This document shows, in pieces, positions 51,217-61,446 of a stretch of 64,000 nt of DNA. The stretch covers positions 62,001 to 126,000 of the forward strand of contig JANQLQ010000083.1 in NCBI GenBank assembly GCA_028280565.1. The letters are read 5' to 3'. Source of the DNA: Fulvivirga sp. (GTDB lineage Bacteria > Bacteroidota > Bacteroidia > Cytophagales > Cyclobacteriaceae). Under the pieces are notes generated by a model. The model did no database searches. It worked only from the letters and a program-made list of their open reading frames with translations, and was not told the origin of the DNA. How positions within the stretch are numbered: the first letter of the stretch is position 1; the number at the start of each line of letters is the position of its first letter. The position numbers were made by a program, and so were the translations under genes.

Positions 51217-51537
51217 TCATTCATAATCCTCTCGCCTAGGATTAAAAACATCCAGTATCCTGCAGTAGGTCAAAGCCTTGCCGGAATGCGGAATGTTAGA
51301 AGGGAGTACCACCACGTCACCGGCCTTGCAAAGCTTTACTTCACCATTTACCGTAAATTCGAATTCTCCCTCGAGAATATTAGCCACCTGCTCATGCTCA
51401 TGCTGGTGTTCTGGTAAAGAACTGCCCGCGTGAATATCCCAATAGGCAAAAGTCATATTCTCCGAATGAATGAACTTTCCATGGAACCCGGGTATGGGTT
51501 CTTTGGACTTTAAATCTTTTAGCGTTTTATGATCCAC
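51217..51537 (-). CDS. Cupin-domain protein
   Basis: Cupin motif 'WDIHAGSSLPEHQHEHEQVANILEGEFEFTVNGEVKLCKAGDVVVLPSNIPHSG'. Confidence 0.9.
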   Translation of the reverse strand: MDHKTLKDLKSKEPIPGFHGKFIHSENMTFAYWDIHAGSSLPEHQHEHEQVANILEGEFEFTVNGEVKLCKAGDVVVLPSNIPHSGKALTYCRILDVFNPRREDYE

Positions 51538-51539
51538 TT

Positions 51540-53168
51540 TTATTCTTTTTTACTTGCCTTTACCTGCCGGCCCGACTGGTGAATTATTAACCCCTGGGTA
51601 ACTCCCTGATGGGTTTCGAATTCAATGTCAACAGCCATATCCTTCATGAAAAAACGGTTCTTTGATGTGGGAAATATCCGGGCCTTAGGTTGACCACTTA
51701 CCTGAGCAAAAAAAGCGCCATCTTCTTCCCACACAGATACCTCTTGTCCCATGAGATCGTATTTACCGGTATAATTATCAAAGACACCCGCCTCTAGGGT
51801 AATGGCTTGCCGTGCTTTAAGTTTCATCGCCTTGAACTCGCCTCCTCCCTGTTTGTGCATAGCAGCCGTCACCTGGCCACGTTCCATGACAAACTTCACC
51901 TCGGCAGGTACTACCTTCCAAAAAAAGGTATGATCCTCCTTAGGAAAGATCTCGTACCCATTTTGACCCGTTAATTGAGCAAATAAATGCTCCCCCTCCC
52001 TGGAAATGGTCATGATCGCGCTTCCCGGGTATTCGTATTGCCCCACATACTGGTCCAAAACAGTGGAATCCAATGGTATGGCCTTGTTTTCCTCTAAATG
52101 TTCCTTAAAAAAGATATCTGTCAATTTCTCGGCAAAACTCCCGGGTACCACGTTCTTTGGCGGGGAACAGTTAGACAAAACCACTATTGAACCTTCAATA
52201 GAAGGATAGTAGACCAGGTAGGACAAAAATCCATGTAACCCGCCGCTGTGCCCGATCCTGCGAAGCCCACGGTATTCATTTAATCCCCAGCCATAGCCAT
52301 AGGGATGTTCAGAGCCATCGTTTAGCTTTACCTTGGCATGGGCCTTTTGTAAACTTTCTTTAGAGAGGACCTTTCCACTGAATAAGGTACGGTTCCATTT
52401 TTCCAGGTCTTCTGCCGTACTGTATAGATTGCCCGCCGCACCGGCCCATGACATTTGCCAATCCAATGCTTTTTTAATACCACCTTCTACTTCCATGGCA
52501 TAACCAAGGGCCTCGTTGCTGTGTGATTTCTTGTTGTTATAAACCCCTGTATTTTTCATACCCGCAGGCTTGAACAAGTGTTTGGATAAGAATTTTCCGT
52601 AACTCATTTTTGAAACGTGTTCCACGAGATAGCCCAATAGGTAGTAGGCAGAATTATTATATTTCCACTGCTCTCCCGGCTCGAAATCATAGCCAAGCTC
52701 TTGGATTTCCTTTATTAATTCCGCTGGTGTTACCGGGGAAGTCACTCTCTTTAAGAAGCTGGGCTGGTCCGTATAACTTTTTATGCCACTTGTATGGGTC
52801 AGTAAATGATGGATAGTGACTTCATCGCCTTTAGGAAAACCCGGGATGAATTTCTCCAAAGGATCGTCCAGTTCAAGTTTGCCCATCTCCACCAGCTTCA
52901 ATATTGCCGAAGCTGTGAATTGTTTGGTAACAGAGCCTATCCTAAAAAGAGTTTGCCCATCTACCCATGTTTTGCCTTCTACATCAGCATAGCCGGCTTG
53001 CCGGTGGTAAAGGACCTCATCGCCCCGGGTTACCAACACCGATAAGCCGTGCTCTTGCAGCGGTAGGGCTTTGGCCACTAGGGAATCTGCTTGACGAAGG
53101 GCATCCTGACCGTACACTAGGACTGGAAAGACGAAGATAAAAAATGTGCTTAGCCCGGGTCTTAACAT
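51540..53168 (-). CDS. Serine hydrolase (class C beta-lactamase-related) with C-terminal DUF3471-like domains
   Basis: SxxK (GSVTKQFTASAILKL), YxN (YNNSAYYLLGYL), HxG region (IGHSGGLHGFLS). Confidence 0.92.
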   Translation of the reverse strand: MLRPGLSTFFIFVFPVLVYGQDALRQADSLVAKALPLQEHGLSVLVTRGDEVLYHRQAGYADVEGKTWVDGQTLFRIGSVTKQFTASAILKLVEMGKLELDDPLEKFIPGFPKGDEVTIHHLLTHTSGIKSYTDQPSFLKRVTSPVTPAELIKEIQELGYDFEPGEQWKYNNSAYYLLGYLVEHVSKMSYGKFLSKHLFKPAGMKNTGVYNNKKSHSNEALGYAMEVEGGIKKALDWQMSWAGAAGNLYSTAEDLEKWNRTLFSGKVLSKESLQKAHAKVKLNDGSEHPYGYGWGLNEYRGLRRIGHSGGLHGFLSYLVYYPSIEGSIVVLSNCSPPKNVVPGSFAEKLTDIFFKEHLEENKAIPLDSTVLDQYVGQYEYPGSAIMTISREGEHLFAQLTGQNGYEIFPKEDHTFFWKVVPAEVKFVMERGQVTAAMHKQGGGEFKAMKLKARQAITLEAGVFDNYTGKYDLMGQEVSVWEEDGAFFAQVSGQPKARIFPTSKNRFFMKDMAVDIEFETHQGVTQGLIIHQSGRQVKASKKE

Positions 53169-53415
53169 ACTCTTTTCATCAATAATGGAAGTTATTAACT
53201 ATGCCCGTTTGAATTTGGCCAAATCGCATGAGTTCAACAAGCCCCCTACAGATTTAATTCTTTAAATGGACCTAATTTGTTGTTAGTTAGCAGGGCAGTG
53301 CCACCTGGGAGTAACAGGTTACGATTATTTTATGTCTTTTATAAATCATTAATTACGAGTACTAACTTCGAATTTCCTTGTTTTTGCTATTAATCTGAAA
53401 CTAATAAACTACACA

Positions 53416-53574
53416 AACGTCATTCCTGGCAGCCTGCGTGTTAGGTAAACGTGCGACCAGGAATCTCTTATGTCGCCGAACGAAAACCTGGAAGCGGGTT
53501 CACTTTCGTTTCTCAACAAAGCAGATTCCTGTTCTCCCACTGCCCTGTGCTCAAGGCCGGACAGGAATGACGTT
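53416..53574. repeat. Nested inverted-repeat element in an intergenic region
   Basis: Outer AACGTCATTCCTG ... CAGGAATGACGTT (13 bp perfect); inner CAGGAATCT ... AGATTCCTG. Confidence 0.75.
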
Positions 53575-53767
53575 AAAAAAGATTTTTTCGTTTTTGAGGA
53601 TTTGATTGAACCGTAACGGAAACATATTTTTTATGATTGACTATTTGATCCCTAAGGAGTTAAACCTGGTCAAGCAGGATTATCTTTTGATTCTTCGATA
53701 AATTTTCGCCAAAAAATGGCGGGTATTATGTGTCGACTCGCTATAAAATAAACGTATCTTCAACCCA

Positions 53768-54748
53768 ATGAGGCTTATTCCACACCCGGTTTTATGCAAT
53801 TACTACGTCACTTATCGCTGTAATGCGAAGTGTGGGTTTTGCGACATCTGGGAGAAGCCATCACCTTATGCAAGTCTTGAAACCGTAAGGGTGAACCTCG
53901 CGCATTTAAAAAAACTGGGAGTAAAAGTCATTGACTTTACAGGGGGCGAACCATTGCTGCATCGTAAGATCGACCAGCTTTTGGAAATGGCAAAAAGGTC
54001 TGGATTTATCACCACCCTCACCACTAACGGTCTTTTGTATCCCAAATGGGCGGAAAGGCTAAAAGGCAAGGTGGATATGCTGCATTTTTCACTGGATTCG
54101 GCAGATAAAGAAGAGCATGACACAGGCCGAGGGGTAGCTTGCTTTGATTTCGTAATGGAGTCGATCCGGGTAGCGAAGACGCTGGGCGAACGGCCCGATA
54201 TCCTTTTTACAGTGTTTGAGCATAACCTGCACCAGGTGGAGCAGGTCTACCGCGACATTTGCCTTCCTAATGGCTTGGTCCTGATCCTGAACCCGGCTTT
54301 TGACTACAATGGCGTAGACACTGGGAACCCCATTTCTATGAAGAGCCTCGATCGATTGTCACGCTGGGGAAAGAAAAAGGGAATTTATCTTAATGATGGT
54401 TTTATCCAGCTGCGAAAAGATGGGGGTAACCATGTAGACAATCCCGTCTGCAAGGCGGGAAGCTCCACCATAGTCATCTCCCCGGAAAATAAGCTGGTGC
54501 TACCGTGCTACCATCTTGGACTTAAGGAATTTGAGATCAATGACGACCTGCAAGACCTGTACCGTTCCGATGAAGTACAAAAGCTAGTAGCCCTGGAAGG
54601 GAGGTTACCGGCATGTGAAGGTTGTACCATTAACTGTTACATGCAACCCTCTTTTGCCGTGGAGATCAACAAATACTGGTGGAAAGCCTTACCGAGCACG
54701 GTTAAATACAACTGGATGAAAGGGACCTGGAAGGGTATGCTCAAATGA
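53768..54748 (+). CDS. Radical SAM protein (SPASM-like C-terminal Cys motif)
   Basis: YYVTYRCNAKCGFCDIWEKP; VIDFTGGEPLLHRKIDQLL; C-terminal ACEGCTINCYMQPSF. Confidence 0.9.
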   Translation: MRLIPHPVLCNYYVTYRCNAKCGFCDIWEKPSPYASLETVRVNLAHLKKLGVKVIDFTGGEPLLHRKIDQLLEMAKRSGFITTLTTNGLLYPKWAERLKGKVDMLHFSLDSADKEEHDTGRGVACFDFVMESIRVAKTLGERPDILFTVFEHNLHQVEQVYRDICLPNGLVLILNPAFDYNGVDTGNPISMKSLDRLSRWGKKKGIYLNDGFIQLRKDGGNHVDNPVCKAGSSTIVISPENKLVLPCYHLGLKEFEINDDLQDLYRSDEVQKLVALEGRLPACEGCTINCYMQPSFAVEINKYWWKALPSTVKYNWMKGTWKGMLK

Positions 54749-54820
54749 AGCGGTGGAATAGTGATAAGAGATCCTTCTAAAATTGATACCCTATAAATAG
54801 CAAGACATTAAGAACATAAA

Positions 54821-55060
54821 ATGACAGACCCTCACCCACTCTCTCCCGACCCGGCCATCTTAAGGCAATTGGTGACCATGAAAATGCCTTTCGGAAAACA
54901 CAAAGGTACTTTACTTTGTGATCTGCCCCTTTACTACTTGGAATGGTTCCACCGAAATGGATTTCCAAAAGGAAAAATGGGTATGCTTCTATCCACAATA
55001 TACGAGGTTAAGGTGAATGGGCTGATGCCGCTGTTAGAACCTTTACGAAAGGTAGACTAA
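54821..55060 (+). CDS. DUF3820 family protein
   Basis: 'VTMKMPFGKHKGTLLCDLPLYYLEWFHRNGFPKGKMGMLLSTIYEVKVNGL'. Confidence 0.88.
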   Translation: MTDPHPLSPDPAILRQLVTMKMPFGKHKGTLLCDLPLYYLEWFHRNGFPKGKMGMLLSTIYEVKVNGLMPLLEPLRKVD

Positions 55061-55217
55061 AATGATCCCTGGGTAAATCCCCCCAGTATCCCCTAAGGTC
55101 CATCACCATTCCATCATTAAAGTACAGCCCTGGATAGTGACCACACCTCTTAAATAAAATTCGAAAGATTTTTTAATATCACTGGCTAACTTGGCACTTT
55201 GACCAAAAGACGATACT

Positions 55218-58016
55218 ATGATTGCCGGGACATTAAGAATTTTACTCCCATTACTCGTGATTTCTACCTCCTTATTGGCTCAAAGGCCTATGGAGCATGA
55301 TGATTTTGATCGCTGGAACAGGATCCGGCAGGAAAAGATCTCCAATGATGGCAAGATAGCCGTCTATCATCTTGCCCCGGGAAAAGGAGACGTAACCCTA
55401 TATGTCACCTCTACGGGGGGGAAAAGGGTCTTCACTTACCCAAGGTCGGAAAATTCACAGGTCACACCGGATTCGCGCTACGTAATTTTCACCATAAAAC
55501 CGGCGTTGGATTCTCTTAATGAGTTAAGACGTAAAAAGGTTAAAGAGGATAAACTGCCTAAAGACAGCCTTGGTATCTACGACATCGCCAATAACGATCT
55601 CCAAAAGATCGGGAGGGTGAAAAATGTAAAAGTGCCGGAAAAATGGAGCGGTTATATTGCTTACCAATTGGAGGAAAAGCCTGCCGAAAAAGATACCACG
55701 AAAAAGAAGGAGAATAAGAAGGCCAAAAAACAAAAAAAGGCTAAAAAAGTAAGCAAGAAGAACGGCTATCACTTAGTGGTGCGTAATTTGGCTACCCAAA
55801 CGCAGGATACTCTTAAATATGTTTTACACTATGTTTTTGCCGAAGAGGGAAAAGCGATGCTGTACACCACCACGGGAGCGGATAGTACAGTCCTGCCTGG
55901 GGTATACTACTATAACCTCGATAACCCGTCTGTAACACCGCTTACACGCTCTAAAGGAAAATATGAAATGCTGGCTTTGTCCAAGGATGGGCTACAGGCC
56001 AGCTTCCTTTCCGACTTGGATACCACCAAGGCCTTATCCCGTAATGTTGAGCTACGGTACTGGAAGGCCGGCATGGATTCTGCCCAAGTAAAGGCAGACA
56101 ACAGCAGCGATCTACCGGACGACTGGGTAGTGAATATCCATGGAAAACTGTCCTTCTCCGACAATGGAGAGCGTTTGTATTTTGGCGCATCGCCGCGCCC
56201 TGTCGTACAAGACACCATGCTTTTGCCGGAAGAGATCATCAAAGTAGAAATATGGAACTACCAGGACGGTCGTCTCCATACCCAGCAGAATGCCGAGCTG
56301 GAAGATGACGAGGCAAAGACGTATTTGGCGGCGATGAACACCGCTACTTTTGAGATCAAACCCTTAGGCACCGCCGAGGTACCGGAAGTGAGAACAGCGG
56401 ATAAAGGAAATGCCGATCACGCACTTGGGATATCTAACCTGCCCTATCAAAAGTATATTTCATGGGAAGGATGGCCGCAACACAACGATTTCTACCATAT
56501 TGACCTCAACACAGGACGGCAGACCCCGATAATAAAAGATGTCAGGGGCACAGGCAATATCTCTGCGGGGGGTAATTATGCTTATTGGTACAATGCTGAA
56601 GACTCTACCTGGTATACCCATAATTTTAGCACGGCAACCACACAGGCGGTCACTTCGGAAATAAAAACATCTATGGCCAATGAGCTCAATGACACTCCTA
56701 ACCTGCCTTCTTCATACGGGATAGCCGGCTGGACCGAGGGCGATAGCTACCTGCTGGTGTATGATCGCTATGACATTTGGCAAGTAGACCCGGGTAACAA
56801 AGCAGACCCCATCAACCTGACCAAGGGCAGGGACAGCAAAACACGGTACCGCTACCTTGACCTGGACCGGGAAGAAGAAGCGATCAACTACAAGTCACTG
56901 CTCTTGAGCGCCTACAATGAAACTACGAGGGACGCCGGGTACTATGAACTAAAGCCCGGGAAATCCTTGAAAAAATTAGTGATGGATAATCATCGATATA
57001 CGGCACCTGTTAAGGCCATGGATGATGACCAAGTTCTTTTTACAAAAGAAAGCCAACTTGTATTCCCCGATCTCCTTACGACTGACCTGTCCTTTAAAAA
57101 AGTTACTCCCCTAAGTAATGCCAACCCCAATAAAGATGATTTTTCCTGGGGCTCCGTTGAGCTTTACAAGTGGACATCCCTGGATGGTATTGAACTCGAA
57201 GGTCTTTTGTATAAGCCTGCTGGCTTTGATCCTCAGAAGAAATACCCGATGATCACCTACTTCTATGAGCGAAACTCCCATAATTTGCACCGTCATTGGG
57301 GGATAGTGCCGATCCGGTCTATTGTAAACCCCACTTTCTACGCCAGCAGGGGATACTTGGTGTTTATCCCGGATATCGTCTACCGTACGGGCTATCCCGG
57401 GGAAAGCTGTTATAATGCCGTGATCCCCGGCGTTACCCAGCTGATCAGTGAGGGCTTTGTAGATGAGGATAATATCGGGGTACAGGGGCATAGCTGGGGC
57501 GGTTATCAGACGGCCTACTTGGTGACCAAAACCAACATTTTCGCAGCTGCGGAGGCAGGCGCTCCCGTGGCGAATATGATCAGCGCCTATGGAGGGATAC
57601 GCTGGTGGACAGGGTTAAGCCGGATGTTCCAGTACGAACATACCCAGAGCAGGATAGGCGGTACGTTATGGGAGTACCCGTTAAGGTATATAGAAAACTC
57701 TCCTATTTTCTTCGTAGATAAAATACAAACCCCTCTTTTACTGATGCATAATGATGCTGACGGTCATGTGCCTTGGTACCAGGGCATTGAATTTTACGTG
57801 GCCCTGCGCCGGCTTGGTAAACCCTCTTGGATGCTTAATTACAACGAAGAGCCGCACTGGCCCACGAAATGGGAGAACATCCGCGATTTCAACATCCGCA
57901 TGCAGCAGTTTTTTGATCATTATTTAAAAGATGAGCCCATGCCGAAATGGATGGCAGAAGGGATCCCAGCGATCCGCAAAGGGATTGATAAAGGGTATCA
58001 ATTGATGAAAGAATAA
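55218..58016 (+). CDS. Prolyl oligopeptidase (S9) family peptidase
   Basis: Signal peptide, beta-propeller, catalytic GHSWGGYQTAYLVTKT, HNDADGHVPWYQGIEFYVALRRLGKPSWMLNYNEEPHWPT. Confidence 0.94.
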   Translation: MIAGTLRILLPLLVISTSLLAQRPMEHDDFDRWNRIRQEKISNDGKIAVYHLAPGKGDVTLYVTSTGGKRVFTYPRSENSQVTPDSRYVIFTIKPALDSLNELRRKKVKEDKLPKDSLGIYDIANNDLQKIGRVKNVKVPEKWSGYIAYQLEEKPAEKDTTKKKENKKAKKQKKAKKVSKKNGYHLVVRNLATQTQDTLKYVLHYVFAEEGKAMLYTTTGADSTVLPGVYYYNLDNPSVTPLTRSKGKYEMLALSKDGLQASFLSDLDTTKALSRNVELRYWKAGMDSAQVKADNSSDLPDDWVVNIHGKLSFSDNGERLYFGASPRPVVQDTMLLPEEIIKVEIWNYQDGRLHTQQNAELEDDEAKTYLAAMNTATFEIKPLGTAEVPEVRTADKGNADHALGISNLPYQKYISWEGWPQHNDFYHIDLNTGRQTPIIKDVRGTGNISAGGNYAYWYNAEDSTWYTHNFSTATTQAVTSEIKTSMANELNDTPNLPSSYGIAGWTEGDSYLLVYDRYDIWQVDPGNKADPINLTKGRDSKTRYRYLDLDREEEAINYKSLLLSAYNETTRDAGYYELKPGKSLKKLVMDNHRYTAPVKAMDDDQVLFTKESQLVFPDLLTTDLSFKKVTPLSNANPNKDDFSWGSVELYKWTSLDGIELEGLLYKPAGFDPQKKYPMITYFYERNSHNLHRHWGIVPIRSIVNPTFYASRGYLVFIPDIVYRTGYPGESCYNAVIPGVTQLISEGFVDEDNIGVQGHSWGGYQTAYLVTKTNIFAAAEAGAPVANMISAYGGIRWWTGLSRMFQYEHTQSRIGGTLWEYPLRYIENSPIFFVDKIQTPLLLMHNDADGHVPWYQGIEFYVALRRLGKPSWMLNYNEEPHWPTKWENIRDFNIRMQQFFDHYLKDEPMPKWMAEGIPAIRKGIDKGYQLMKE

Positions 58017-58044
58017 GAATACCTGCAACAACACCACCCCGACT

Positions 58045-58539
58045 ATGAGATATATCATCATGATCAGCGCTCTTTTGTTCAACGCCTGTACGGTAAGTGT
58101 TGAAACCGGGGAAGACCCGCCTGACGAAAACGAGCTGCAAACGTTGTTGGACGACTGGCACCAAGCCGCTTCCGATGCTGACTTCGAACGTTACTTTGGC
58201 TATTTTCAAAGTGATAGTTCTATATTCATGGGCACGGATGCCACCGAGCGCTGGACCATAGCTGAATTCAAACCCTGGAGCAAACCTTATTTTGATCGTG
58301 GAAAGGCCTGGAGCTTCACTGCCGAGGAGCGATACATCTATTTTTCAAAGGATGGAAAAACAGCATGGTTCGATGAAGCCTTGAATACACCTAACCTAGG
58401 GCCTAGCCGTGGCACCGGGGTACTCGCGTATACCTCACAAGGGTGGAAAATAGTGCATTACAACCTAACGGTGCCTATTCCTAACGAGATCGTAAGCGAT
58501 GTGGTACAACAGATCGATAGTGTATTGACACAGCAATAG
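58045..58539 (+). CDS. SnoaL/NTF2-like lipoprotein
   Basis: Lipobox LLFNAC; 'LLDDWHQAASDADFERYFGYFQSDSSIFMGTDATERWTIAEFKPW'. Confidence 0.85.
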   Translation: MRYIIMISALLFNACTVSVETGEDPPDENELQTLLDDWHQAASDADFERYFGYFQSDSSIFMGTDATERWTIAEFKPWSKPYFDRGKAWSFTAEERYIYFSKDGKTAWFDEALNTPNLGPSRGTGVLAYTSQGWKIVHYNLTVPIPNEIVSDVVQQIDSVLTQQ

Positions 58540-59064
58540 TTTAGTGTCAAGTTAAGCCTTAAATGACGTACCGGGGGGTACAAAATGGTTATGCTTGAGG
58601 TATTGGAAGATTCTCGATCAGTAGGCAATGGGCAAAGGGCAGTAGGCAAAAAAATAGGGGGTAGCCGATTGCTCATTACTGACTTTAAGAAGGGCATCAT
58701 CGAAAATTTCAAATGGCGTGTAGAGGGGAGACATCCAGGAACAGCGTGGCCCATTTGAGCCCTGTGGGCAAGCAGCCTATAAGGGCCGGGCAGTGCGTTT
58801 TGCGCGGAAAATGGGCTTTGTTGCTGACGCCCTTTTCTTTTGTTTCGTTTTCTTTTGGGCGTGCAAAAGAAAATGAAAACCGGGCTTAGAACCACAAAAT
58901 CCCGCTTAAACTGCGCATTTAGAGGATTGTACTACCCGAAACATTTTGAAAACGTGCCCTAATTTGCCAAAATTAAACGTTTTACTATCAAAGCTAATTT
59001 CAAGGGACACCCTCAATAACCATCTACCACTTTAATGCTATCCAGGGTAGTTTTAGCTGGTAAG

Positions 59065-59146
59065 CTTGGTGACCCTTAGTGCATTTGCGTCTTAGTGGCC
59101 GGGGAAGCGTCGCCACCAAGTCACCAAAGCTCAAAGAATCACAAAG
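59065..59146. repeat. Imperfect inverted repeat (CACCAAG/CACAAAG-type)
   Basis: 35-nt arms 59065-59099 and 59112-59146, 25/35 complementary by hand alignment. Confidence 0.6.
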
Positions 59147-59250
59147 AGGCCTTATTTACTATTTAATCCAGCCCTATTTTTATACCAAGTTGGAAGAAAC
59201 ATTTGACAATCCAAATGTTTTATCTTCGTTAAGTAATTAAACGAGGCGCC

Positions 59251-60021
59251 ATGAAAAACATAGGGATAATTATACTATCGTTCACCCTAGTCTCCTGTTA
59301 TGGGCAAAATTCCAACTCGGCATTAGTTCAACCAACGGGAGAAACGATCGAAACCCGGTTCATCCCACCAAAAGGCTATAAAAGGGAGAACGCCTCGGAA
59401 GGCTCGTTTGCACAGTATTTGAGAACACTGCCCCTAAAACCGGGTGGAAGCAAAGTACATTACTATAATGGGCTTCCGAAGGTCAATAGAAATGTCTATG
59501 CAGCCGTGGTAGACATGGAACTCGACAAACAAGATCTGCAGCAATGCGCCGATGCCGTTATGCGGCTAAGGGGAGAATACTTATACGCACAAAAAGACTT
59601 CGGATCGATCCATTTTAACTTTGTTTCCGATGGTAAGCCACGCTACTACGAAGATTATGCCAAAGGAGATCATAGCTATACAAAGTTCAGGAAATATATG
59701 CGCTACATTTTCTCCTACGCCAATACACGATCTTTGCACCAAGAAATGAACCCGGTCAACATTATGGACATGCAGATCGGTGATGTGTTCATCCAAAAGA
59801 AAAATCCCTATGGGCATGCCGTGATCGTTGTAGATATGGCCGTTGATCCCACTACCGGCAAGAAAGTCTACCTCCTAGCCCAAAGCTATATGCCCGCACA
59901 AGACACCCAAATATTATTAAACCCAATGAATGACCGGTTAAGCCCATGGTACGAGCTAAACAAAGAAACCATCAACACTCCTGAATGGACCTTTGAAACT
60001 AGTGATCTAAGGCGGTTTTAA
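59251..60021 (+). CDS. DUF4846 domain-containing lipoprotein
   Basis: 'IETRFIPPKGYKRENASEGSFAQYLRTLPLKPGGSKVHYYNG...QQCADAVMRLRGEYLY...IQIGDVFI...GHAVIVVDMA'. Confidence 0.9.
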   Translation: MKNIGIIILSFTLVSCYGQNSNSALVQPTGETIETRFIPPKGYKRENASEGSFAQYLRTLPLKPGGSKVHYYNGLPKVNRNVYAAVVDMELDKQDLQQCADAVMRLRGEYLYAQKDFGSIHFNFVSDGKPRYYEDYAKGDHSYTKFRKYMRYIFSYANTRSLHQEMNPVNIMDMQIGDVFIQKKNPYGHAVIVVDMAVDPTTGKKVYLLAQSYMPAQDTQILLNPMNDRLSPWYELNKETINTPEWTFETSDLRRF

Positions 60022-60057
60022 GCATTAGTTTTTCCCGGCCACCCTTACGCCACTTGA

Positions 60058-60563
60058 TACTGGCTGGAGGTTAAACGAAGTGGTCCTCCGACCTAAAATT
60101 AACTAGGGCGTCCGCCCGGTTTTCTTCGCTAGCGACCACTTAGCTAGCTAAAAGCAGTTGATCATCGAGAAACCAATAGCCGCTTACCTTTCTCCATAGC
60201 TGCCAGTTTAACCGTCCCTGTTAAATCGTAAAGGGGCGGAAATATTGTGGATTACGGGAAATTCCTACAGTGATACCTCGTTGGTGGTATTATTTCACCC
60301 CTTTGGGGTTGATATATTAGGTATTTATCTTTCCTATTATAATACCATCCCTTCGGGATTTAAAATACAGGTTAAACTCAATGTATTTCTTTAAACTAAC
60401 GGCTATGACCTTTTGCGAGTGACTGTCCGTTGGGGTCAACTACAAATTAATACCAAAGCAGTATCCCATTTGAAAGTATACGTTCCTAGTCGAATACGAG
60501 CGGACGCTCTTCCTATAGGGTAGGTCGTAGGAACGCTACCGCTAAACCTACGACCAGTGCGTT
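60058..60563. repeat. ~506-bp direct repeat, left copy, flanking DUF433/DUF5615 module
   Basis: tactggctggaggttaaacgaagtggtcc ... gaccagtgcgtt; closely matches 61447-61953 over the whole length. Confidence 0.95.
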
Positions 60564-60802
60564 TTCATCGTTAAGGACAACTTAGTTCTCTTAAAATAGT
60601 TATTTTTTTATCGAGAAATCAGTGTGCTCCGAAAAAACCAAGAACAGTCGCTTGTGTTTCGCGAGTGACGACCATCCTTGATGCCTCCGGTTGACTTATA
60701 CACAAGTGCCACGAGGTGAGTGATCGATCTTACACCGGCCAGAGGCCTAGGGATAGGGGTCACTCGGCTGAGGAGCCGAGCGACTGTTTTTGGGGATTCA
60801 TT

Positions 60803-61156
60803 TTATGAATACTCAATGAGCCCTTCATTATTGAGTTCCAAAAAATTACTTCGATTCAAAGCATTTTTAATGAGCAAAATATTGGTACGAAAAAGATCGA
60901 ACAGTTGCCGGTTTTTAATGTTGCCGGTGGTAACCAAGAATAGCCTGCGGGGTCGGTCCAATCCCATATGAGAATGATAAAAATCAAAATCCTTAGTAAG
61001 CACGATCAAATCGTTATCATCGGCATATGCCGAAACTTCAAAATCAGGCGTTTCATCTCCTTTTGGAAGTTGATCCACATGGATAGACTCAATTCCCAAT
61101 TGGTTTAATATTTCACAAAGCTTCGAGGGTAGTTGAGCATCTATGATCAACCTCAT
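60803..61156 (-). CDS. DUF5615 PIN-like protein (putative toxin)
   Basis: 'MRLIIDAQLPSKLCEILNQLGIESIHVDQLPKGDETPDFEVSAYADDNDLIVLTKDFDFYHSH'. Confidence 0.92.
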   Translation of the reverse strand: MRLIIDAQLPSKLCEILNQLGIESIHVDQLPKGDETPDFEVSAYADDNDLIVLTKDFDFYHSHMGLDRPRRLFLVTTGNIKNRQLFDLFRTNILLIKNALNRSNFLELNNEGLIEYS

Positions 61157-61389
61157 GTGGAGAATTTCGTGTAGCTGGAATACTTGGTCAGCTTTGTAGC
61201 GTAGGCCAAGCAGGCCAGGATGTCGGCTTCTTCCAAATTAGGATAGTCTTCCAAAATCTCTTCATGGGTTGACCCGGCGGAAAGAAGGTCAAGGACCAGG
61301 TCAACGGTATATCTTTTATTCCTGATCGTAGGTTTCCCGTGACATATATTCGGATCGATCGTGATCCTATTTAAAAGTTGATTATCCAT
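61153..61389 (-). CDS. DUF433 family protein (putative antitoxin)
   Basis: 'ITIDPNICHGKPTIRNKRYTVDLVLDLLSAGSTHEEILEDYPNLEEADILACLAYA'; overlaps DUF5615 gene start by 4 nt. Confidence 0.93.
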   Translation of the reverse strand: MDNQLLNRITIDPNICHGKPTIRNKRYTVDLVLDLLSAGSTHEEILEDYPNLEEADILACLAYATKLTKYSSYTKFST

Positions 61390-61446
61390 ACAGTAAAGTT
61401 ACGAAATCTTAGACTTTTGTCACGGATGCTGATTGGGGGGATGAGC

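Noticed and set aside
51103-51417. 104-aa + strand ORF
   Set aside because: Mostly antisense to the cupin gene with no domain.
53641-53767. Extended upstream frame of the radical SAM gene
   Set aside because: CxxxCxxC motif is close to the ATG at 53768, which fits the family N-terminus; upstream has stops.
58458-58895. 145-aa reverse ORF
   Set aside because: Overlaps the 3' end of the NTF2-like gene antisense and runs through repeat-like intergenic DNA; low-complexity basic N-terminus; no recognisable domain.
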